Shown here piece by piece: positions 6,278 through 10,667 of a stretch of DNA of 10,667 nt. Positions within the stretch are counted from its first letter, which is position 1; each line of letters opens with the position of its first letter. The DNA lies in NCBI GenBank assembly GCA_017510875.1, contig JAFWLX010000193.1:1-10667 (forward strand), given 5' to 3'. Position numbers and translations under genes: made by a program. The notes beneath the pieces were generated by a model that did no database searches, was not told the origin of the DNA, and saw only the letters and a program-made list of their open reading frames with translations. This DNA is from Atopobiaceae bacterium. GTDB taxonomy: Bacteria; Actinomycetota; Coriobacteriia; Coriobacteriales; Atopobiaceae.

Positions 6278-8404
6278 ATGGGGAGTACGGCAAGCACAAG
6301 GCGGCTCTTTGTTGTCCTTGGCGTTGTGCTGGCAGCGGCAGCTGCGATCTTTGGTGGCACACCCACGCTCACGGCATACGCGGAGGAAGGTGATGCGGCT
6401 GGCCTCATAGCTAGTGGAGTCGACGCCACGGTCGGCGGCACTAGCGTCACAGCCGATGAAGCTAGTGCCACAAGCGACGTGGTCGCTCTCGAAACAAGTG
6501 AGGATGGCTCCACGGGTGAGGCGGTCGCCCTTCTCGCAGCCGATGAGGGTGACCACGCGAATGAGCGGGCAGTTCGCACCATCATGATCTACCTGGATGG
6601 CGCCTCCTCCGAGGAAAACACTCCGGTATGTAGCGCGATGCTCAAGGAATACATGGCATCGAAGTTCGATCAAAGCCAATTCCGCATCATAGTCATGACG
6701 GGCGGATCGCTCAAATGGCACCTGGATGCAAGCTACCTGCGGGACAAGGATGGCAACGTCGGCACGCTGACCGAGATCAGCAGCGAGTACAACCAAATCT
6801 GGGAAGTGCATGGAGCCAAGGACGGTGGCTACTTGCGGCTGTTGGACGGCGACGGCGTGAGCGGTGACGGGGCCGATGCCAAGAAGTCCGAACAGGAGCT
6901 CATGAGCAACCCGGATACGTTGAAGGGATTCATCAACTACGCAAAGGAGAAGGCACCGGCCGAAAAATACTGCCTGATCCTGAACGACCACGGCTCGGGT
7001 CCCGAAAAAGGTTATGGCTACGACGATCACAACACCGTAAACCCAGGTGAGACCTTGTCCGTGCTTGAACTGCGGCAGGCCATCTCGGGAAGCGATGTTT
7101 GTGCGCAAGGCGGCAAGTTCGATTTCGTCGACTTAGACTGCTGCGTGATGGGCAATTTCGAAACGGCGCTCGCCTTGTCGGATTACACGGACTATTTCCT
7201 CGGGTCGGCAGACGTCGACCCGCATGCGACGGTCGATTACACGGCGGTGTTCGATTTCCTCGCAACCGCCCCCGATATGGATGCCTGGGTCCTGGGACGC
7301 AAGCTCGTGGATCTTTTCGCCGATTACTATGACAAGCCCACCAGCGCGATATCGGTAGGCCCTTCGGAGGTCTATTGCGTGGTCGACACGAAAAAACTGA
7401 AAGAGAGCGGGATCGTGGACAAGCTGCTGGCAATCGCAAGGCAGATGAGGGCGGAGGCGACAGCCGGGAGCTTCTACGACGAGATTCGCGTTCCAAAAGA
7501 CGCTTACAACTTTGCCTATGCCTACCTGCAGGACTTCGCGACCGTGATGGAGCAGCTCGGGATTGGAGTGTACGAATCCGATTGGCAGGATCCGGGGTTC
7601 CTGAACGCATACACGCAAACGGCGCTCGAGATCCAGAAGATCTTGCATGATGAGGACATCGTCTATTCGAGACACTCAAAGAAGTCGGATCAGACGCATG
7701 TGTTCTTCGGCAGAGAAGACGACGGGAGCATAACGGCAAGGGCCAAGAAATCCCCGACAAGCGGGTTGAGCATCTTCGCCTTCTCCAATCCCTCCCAAGG
7801 CGACGTTTCCGGCGAGGTGGCCTCCTACATCGAGGCGATGAGAGAGCTGTCCGGGGAATACGAAGCGGGTTCGGCGGAGAGAGAGCTGCTCGAAACGTAC
7901 GTGCAGGCGGTTCTCGATTACGAGTTGATCTGCAACGCAGGCGTAGCCGTATCCACTCTCGTAGAAAACGGATGCGCCCCCGACGAGATCGACTACGACA
8001 AGGTCCTTGCTTACCTCAAGTCCCAAAAAGACGAGCGCATCAAGAGGGGATGGGAATACATCTCGAAGGCGTTCGAGGCCAGCGACAGGGACGTCGAGGA
8101 ATGGCTGGGCAAGATCATAGACATCCAGCGCAAGGAGGTCTTAGGCCACGACAAGGTTACTCTCAAGACAGAGTCCAGGGACGGAACGGATTACTACCGC
8201 ATCGACGTGACGGGCACGCCCAAGCGGGTCATCGACGTCCCGGTGCTCACGGTAACGGCAAACAAGGAGGATGAGCTTTTCGCTAAGCCTACCAGGACGT
8301 TCTATGGCACCCGGACGCTTGACGGCGCAGAGGGGGAATCCTCAGATGATTACATGAGCGCCACCGACTCCTCTTATCTGATTCCTAAATTCGACGGGCA
8401 ATAG
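6278..8404 (+). CDS. Secreted clostripain-family (C11) cysteine peptidase, ended by an in-frame amber codon
   Basis: 708 residues up to a TAG. Residues 1-35 are a signal peptide (RR at 8-9, hydrophobic core 10-25, cleavage after LTAYA). A low-complexity acidic linker precedes the C11 domain, which starts near residue 98 (AVRTIMIYLDGA). The catalytic dyad is visible: H238 in LILNDHGSG and C289 in DLDCCVMGNFE, the family D-x-C-[LV]-M pattern. C11 enzymes cut after basic or other residues and are often self-activated; the target here is unknown. The ATG at 6278 is chosen for GGAAGGG at 7 bases and because it opens a normal signal peptide; the ATG at 6164 would add 38 residues ahead of it. The same frame continues past the TAG for another 275 codons with an InlB-type repeat and LPXTG anchor, so the intact gene would be ~983 codons. 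As read, the product is released rather than anchored. Confidence 0.93.
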   Translation: MGSTASTRRLFVVLGVVLAAAAAIFGGTPTLTAYAEEGDAAGLIASGVDATVGGTSVTADEASATSDVVALETSEDGSTGEAVALLAADEGDHANERAVRTIMIYLDGASSEENTPVCSAMLKEYMASKFDQSQFRIIVMTGGSLKWHLDASYLRDKDGNVGTLTEISSEYNQIWEVHGAKDGGYLRLLDGDGVSGDGADAKKSEQELMSNPDTLKGFINYAKEKAPAEKYCLILNDHGSGPEKGYGYDDHNTVNPGETLSVLELRQAISGSDVCAQGGKFDFVDLDCCVMGNFETALALSDYTDYFLGSADVDPHATVDYTAVFDFLATAPDMDAWVLGRKLVDLFADYYDKPTSAISVGPSEVYCVVDTKKLKESGIVDKLLAIARQMRAEATAGSFYDEIRVPKDAYNFAYAYLQDFATVMEQLGIGVYESDWQDPGFLNAYTQTALEIQKILHDEDIVYSRHSKKSDQTHVFFGREDDGSITARAKKSPTSGLSIFAFSNPSQGDVSGEVASYIEAMRELSGEYEAGSAERELLETYVQAVLDYELICNAGVAVSTLVENGCAPDEIDYDKVLAYLKSQKDERIKRGWEYISKAFEASDRDVEEWLGKIIDIQRKEVLGHDKVTLKTESRDGTDYYRIDVTGTPKRVIDVPVLTVTANKEDELFAKPTRTFYGTRTLDGAEGESSDDYMSATDSSYLIPKFDGQ
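8402..8404 (+). other. In-frame TAG dividing one surface-protein frame
   Basis: Codon 709 counted from the ATG at 6278. Before it reads PKFDGQ and after it YAVQDAEGTVHLA, in the same frame with no shift. A single G-to-A change from TGG (Trp) would explain it; CAG to TAG is another option. It may be a nonsense mutation, a base error, or a read-through site. Confidence 0.9.
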
Positions 8405-8410
8405 TATGCC

Positions 8411-9229
8411 GTGCAGGATGCGGAGGGCACCGTGCATCTTGCATCCGATGCGTCGGAAAGCTCTGTTTATGCCAGGTTCATTTGGGATGACAAGGTGATG
8501 GGCACAGGGGAGCTGATCTTCGATGCGGACGGGAATGCGAGCAGCATCTACATCTACGGCAACACGATACCGATTGCCCTCGACACGTTCGAGAAGGAGG
8601 TGACGGTAGCCCTTTTCAACGATCCAAGCCTTGGATCCGAGACACCCATAGACACGTTCGTGTTGGAAGGAACGAACGCCAAGCTCGTAAAGGACAGCTG
8701 CTCGAATATGGGCATAGACGACGTCGAAGTCAAGCTCGCCATCTCGGATATGTACGATGTCCAGCATGAGGTGAAGCCGGAGCTGGAGTTCGATCCTGCC
8801 GGCGGGCAGTGGGGAGATGGCACGGGTGGCATCAGGAAGTTCGAGGCTGGTCTCGAGACCTCCTTCGACATCATTGACGCCCCGACGCGGGACGGCTACA
8901 CCTTCGTGTGCTGGGAGGGGTCGGAGTACCAGCCGGGAGAGCGCTACCTAGTGGATGGCGACCATGCCTTCACGGCAAAGTGGAAGAAGAACGAGGGGGG
9001 CGGTTCCGGCTCTAGCGATTCGGGCGGATCGGGTTCCGGTGGCTCTGGCTCCAGCAGCTCGGGGTCCGGCAGCTCGCGCTCCAGCAGCTCTGGAAACACT
9101 GCCAAAACGGGAACGAGCAAACTGCCGAAGACGGGAGACCCTACCAATCCGATGTTTTGGCTCTTGCCGCTGCTGGTATCGTGCGGGATGCTTGCAGTCG
9201 CCGCTCGGGAGCTCAAGCGTGAGCCGTAA
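8411..9229 (+). CDS. C-terminal part of the C11 surface protein: InlB-type repeat, Ser/Gly stalk and LPXTG sorting signal
   Basis: This frame opens directly after the TAG at 8402-8404 and is read here from its first possible start, a GTG at 8411, giving 272 residues. No Shine-Dalgarno precedes that GTG and there is no signal peptide, so separate expression would give a useless cytoplasmic fragment. It is best seen as the second half of the peptidase gene. Residues 125-191 resemble a Listeria-Bacteroides (InlB B) repeat (LEFDPAGG ... DGYTFVCW ... FTAKW). Residues 195-230 are a Gly/Ser stalk that would span the wall. LPKTG is at 238-242, followed by a membrane helix (about 248-264) and the basic tail RELKREP, a complete sortase sorting signal. 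The reading frame is undamaged, so the stop is either very recent or suppressed. The gene ends at TAA with strong hairpins following. Confidence 0.8.
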   Translation: MQDAEGTVHLASDASESSVYARFIWDDKVMGTGELIFDADGNASSIYIYGNTIPIALDTFEKEVTVALFNDPSLGSETPIDTFVLEGTNAKLVKDSCSNMGIDDVEVKLAISDMYDVQHEVKPELEFDPAGGQWGDGTGGIRKFEAGLETSFDIIDAPTRDGYTFVCWEGSEYQPGERYLVDGDHAFTAKWKKNEGGGSGSSDSGGSGSGGSGSSSSGSGSSRSSSSGNTAKTGTSKLPKTGDPTNPMFWLLPLLVSCGMLAVAARELKREP

Positions 9230-9238
9230 GTCACGGAG

Positions 9239-9257
9239 ACGCTCCCTCTGAGAGCGT
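9239..9257 (+). terminator. Short hairpin after the LPXTG frame
   Basis: ACGCTC (9239-9244) and GAGCGT (9252-9257) pair around a 7-base loop, 9 bases after the stop codon. There is no T tract. It may work with the larger hairpin that follows. Confidence 0.35.
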
Positions 9258-9264
9258 ATGACAA

Positions 9265-9320
9265 CGGGGCACGGAGGGTGTTGTCAAGTTCGTAGACTTG
9301 GCGACACCCTCCGTGCCCCG
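9265..9320. terminator. Very long hairpin, 25-bp stem, probable terminator or palindromic repeat unit
   Basis: Arms 9265-9289 and 9296-9320 pair over 25 bp with only two G-T wobbles around a 6-base loop (TCGTAG). The outer 17 pairs are perfect and GC-rich. It stands between the LPXTG frame and the CPBP gene, the right place to end the surface-protein transcript, but GTGTAAAG follows instead of a T tract, and no T tract follows on the other strand. It may be a non-canonical actinobacterial terminator, a processing site, or an extragenic palindrome. Confidence 0.65.
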
Positions 9321-9377
9321 GTGTAAAGAAAACGAACCAGTGCAGCTCGTAGCCGACGTACCAGCGGCGCAGCTCAT

Positions 9378-9461
9378 AAGGGCCGGGCGTGGGCGTTGCC
9401 GCAGCTGGTGTTTCGCTTTTGTTGCACTCCGTGTGTTCCAATGGAAAGTGCTAGTGTTGGG
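9378..9461 (+). repeat. Direct repeat, copy 2 (upstream of the CPBP gene)
   Basis: The partner of 6052-6135 (73/84 identical, ungapped). In this copy three GTGTT blocks occur at 9408, 9433 and 9454, that is 25 and 21 bases apart, near two helical turns, and could be regulator contacts. TGCTAGTGT (9449-9457) resembles an extended -10 but lacks a good -35. It lies 33 bases before the CPBP ATG. Confidence 0.85.
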
Positions 9462-9493
9462 AGAGTAGGGAGGCCGTCAAGAAAGGAATGAAC

Positions 9494-10339
9494 ATGAGTA
9501 GGAAGCACATCATCTGCGAGAAGTGGCCGATCGTGGCCATGGTCCTCACGACACCCTTTGCCATGATACTGACGACCATTCCCGGGCTTCTGGGTTTTGA
9601 GGGTTTTGTCGAGAGTCTTCTTTCCAGCGCTATCGCCGTCGTCGTTCTGGTTCTCTTCCAGCGCTGGTTCTCGCCGGAGTTCAAGGGAACCTTCGCGCTG
9701 AGGGTGACCTTGGCGGAGGTGGGTCTCATCTTCATCCCCTACATAGTGAAGGGCGTGGTGAGCGTCGGTGCGGGCTGGCTTGAGACCGGCTTCTACTTCA
9801 AGCCGACGCTCGCAGCCGTTGGCATGGGGATCGCCGCGGGCTTCTGCGAGGAGACCTGGTTTAGGGGCCTCGCCGTCCCTATCGGCATGGGCTACCTCCC
9901 CAGAGAGAAGAGAATCTTCACTACCGTCCTGGTTACCTCAATCATCTTCGGCGTGATTCACGTGGGCAACGTGCTCAATGGCGCGCGACTCGATGTCGGG
10001 ATCATCCAGGCTGTCGCCACGACCTTTGCCGCGTTCTTCTTTGTCGCTGTGTTCCTGAGGACCGGCAATATCTGGATTCCTATCTTCATGCACGGCTTCT
10101 GGGACTGGGTCTGCTTCGTGACTGATCCGACGCTTGTCGACGGCGTCATGATGAACGATGGCATTTCCTTCGGTCTCATCATCGCGCTGATCCTCGAGGT
10201 CGCTCTCGGTTGCGCCGGCCTCTACCTCATCCGCCCGGCCATGCACGGCAAGATCGATCGGGTGTGGGACCAGATCTGGGTTAAGCCCCTGGAAACCACA
10301 CAGCAAGATCAGCCACGTGGCAAGCACCGCAGGGGCTGA
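9494..10339 (+). CDS. CPBP-family intramembrane metalloprotease (Abi/CAAX-protease-like)
   Basis: A 281-residue polytopic membrane protein with the three motifs of the CPBP family (PF02517): EExxxR at 119-124 (CEETWFRG), FxxxH ending at H156 (FGVIHVGN) and HxxxD at 200-204 (HGFWDW). These glutamates and histidines should form the active site, so the enzyme looks intact. Bacterial members process prenylated proteins, peptides or bacteriocin-immunity targets; the substrate here cannot be told. About seven or eight hydrophobic segments; the C-terminus from residue 253 is soluble (IDRVWDQIW, then a basic end). I prefer the ATG at 9494 because AAAGGA ends 7 bases before it, whereas the ATG at 9488 would touch that site. 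Its leader is the second repeat copy, shared with the C11 gene, which suggests common control. A remnant of a second copy lies downstream. Confidence 0.95.
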   Translation: MSRKHIICEKWPIVAMVLTTPFAMILTTIPGLLGFEGFVESLLSSAIAVVVLVLFQRWFSPEFKGTFALRVTLAEVGLIFIPYIVKGVVSVGAGWLETGFYFKPTLAAVGMGIAAGFCEETWFRGLAVPIGMGYLPREKRIFTTVLVTSIIFGVIHVGNVLNGARLDVGIIQAVATTFAAFFFVAVFLRTGNIWIPIFMHGFWDWVCFVTDPTLVDGVMMNDGISFGLIIALILEVALGCAGLYLIRPAMHGKIDRVWDQIWVKPLETTQQDQPRGKHRRG

Positions 10340-10382
10340 GTCGAGTGGTTGGAAGGCAATCAAGAAAGTAACACTGCCGCTT

Positions 10383-10493
10383 CTAGCTGATCCACCACTC
10401 GGGCGTCAGCTCTCCGAGCGTTATGGTCCGCTCCGTCGCGTAGTCCATCATGATCTCGATGCCGTGGTACTTGCCTGGCATCAGCTGGACCAT
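10383..10493 (-). CDS. Short unidentified frame, possibly the 3' end of a lost gene
   Basis: Read on the minus strand from an ATG at 10493 to a TAG at 10383 it gives 36 residues, with PGKYHGIEIMMDYATERT in the middle and GELTPEWWIS at the end. The composition looks like real protein rather than an antisense shadow, and nothing on the plus strand explains this stretch. The frame is open upstream to about 10580, but that part is antisense to the CPBP remnant. There is no clear Shine-Dalgarno. I do not recognise a family. It may be the tail of a gene cut at the junction near 10500. Confidence 0.3.
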   Translation of the reverse strand: MVQLMPGKYHGIEIMMDYATERTITLGELTPEWWIS

Positions 10494-10499
10494 CAGCTC

Positions 10500-10619
10500 G
10501 CGCCTGCCATGTGGGGCAGAATCGATCAGGTGTGGTCGCAGATATGGGACAGGCAGCCCCAGAAGCTCGCGTCACCCGCACCTTCCGCGCAGCCCAGGCA
10601 TGGCAAGCACTCACGCTAA
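10500..10619 (+). pseudogene. Remnant of a second CPBP gene, 3' end only
   Basis: From about 10500 the plus-strand frame reads PAMWGRIDQVWSQIWD and ends PRHGKHSR before TAA. The intact CPBP gene ends PAMHGKIDRVWDQIW ... PRGKHRRG. The I-D-x-V-W-x-Q-I-W core, the GKH tail and the underlying bases agree, and the distance between them is nearly kept (a few codons longer). Nothing upstream of about 10500 matches the CPBP body, so only the last ~40 codons survive. No membrane or catalytic part remains, so it should encode nothing functional. Confidence 0.75.
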
Positions 10620-10631
10620 GGGCACTATGCG

Positions 10632-10650
10632 ACAAAAAGGGGCGGTCCCC
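10632..10650. repeat. REP-like or terminator-like GGGG/CCCC block
   Basis: CAAAAAGGGGCGGTCCCC: on the minus strand this is GGGG-ACCG-CCCC followed by TTTTTG, a short terminator-shaped hairpin of only 4 bp. Similar GGGG...CCCC units recur as extragenic repeats in related GC-rich genomes, but the window ends too soon to see a partner copy. Confidence 0.3.
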
Positions 10651-10667
10651 AATCCACGTTGGCAAAC

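Larger units (their letters stand above)
10340..10667. other. Gene-debris region at the right edge
   Basis: 328 bases with no intact recognised gene. It contains an imperfect dyad (CGAGTGG 10342-10348 and CCACTCG 10395-10401), a short minus-strand frame (10383-10493), the CPBP 3' remnant (10500-10619) and a GC-rich palindromic block near the edge. The mix of pieces in opposite directions points to past rearrangement. Confidence 0.6.

Noticed and set aside
5873..7108. 411-codon minus-strand frame across the C11 gene start
   Set aside because: It is antisense to the kinase end, repeat and C11 peptidase. Its likeness to a minus-strand frame at 8944-9441 (HTECNKSETP-type peptide) only reflects the direct repeat read backwards.
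8417..8445. Possible stem GGATGC / GCATCC just after the amber codon as a read-through signal
   Set aside because: Six pairs with a 17-base loop or so are expected by chance; and CAA-TAG-TAT does not match the known CAA-TAG-CAR-YYA read-through context.
1..10667. CRISPR arrays, tRNA or rRNA genes, transposase genes, bacteriocin or double-glycine propeptides
   Set aside because: None was seen on either strand; no regularly spaced short repeats, no cloverleaf, no transposase motif and no small GG-leader frame with a ribosome site.

Overview
The window looks like GC-rich actinobacterial chromosome, most probably a host-associated Coriobacteriia member (Olsenella/Atopobium/Collinsella type). This rests on gene style: a sortase-anchored C11 peptidase with an InlB-type repeat, LytS-type kinases and SARP-like output. 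It is an inference, not a proven taxon. The left edge is the 3' end of rplX (ribosomal protein L24), closed by a good terminator. That is unusual, because rplX normally continues into rplE. The rest is accessory.

Layout: (1) 1-346, rplX and its terminator. (2) 396-3936, four genes on the minus strand, read in the order PrsW-like intramembrane protease, unknown six-helix membrane protein, LytS-type histidine kinase, REC-SARP-like response regulator. The last three overlap by 4 and 13 nt, so they are a translationally coupled unit. (3) 3937-4200, a divergent control region with two inverted repeats and a candidate promoter. (4) 4201-5999, plus strand: a response regulator with the unusual order HTH_XRE then receiver, overlapping a second LytS-type kinase by 4 nt (GTGA). 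(5) 6278-9229, a secreted clostripain-family (C11) peptidase and, in the same frame after a single TAG codon, the rest of what should be one LPXTG-anchored surface protein. (6) 9265-9320, a very strong hairpin. (7) 9494-10339, a CPBP-family intramembrane protease. (8) 10340-10667, gene debris: a decayed second copy of the CPBP 3' end, a short unidentified minus-strand reading frame, and a REP/terminator-like GC block.

Two two-component systems stand back to back, each with an integral-membrane protease nearby (PrsW-like on one side, CPBP on the other) and a surface cysteine peptidase between. Such a set would suit sensing and processing of a peptide or cell-envelope signal, but no peptide gene was found, so the functional link is inference.

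The strongest direct observations are: the in-frame amber codon that separates the C11 catalytic part from its wall anchor; an 84-bp direct repeat (73/84 identical) upstream of both the C11 gene and the CPBP gene, with weaker likeness running into a start codon; and the CPBP 3' remnant downstream. The last two suggest CPBP genes here were duplicated and partly lost.
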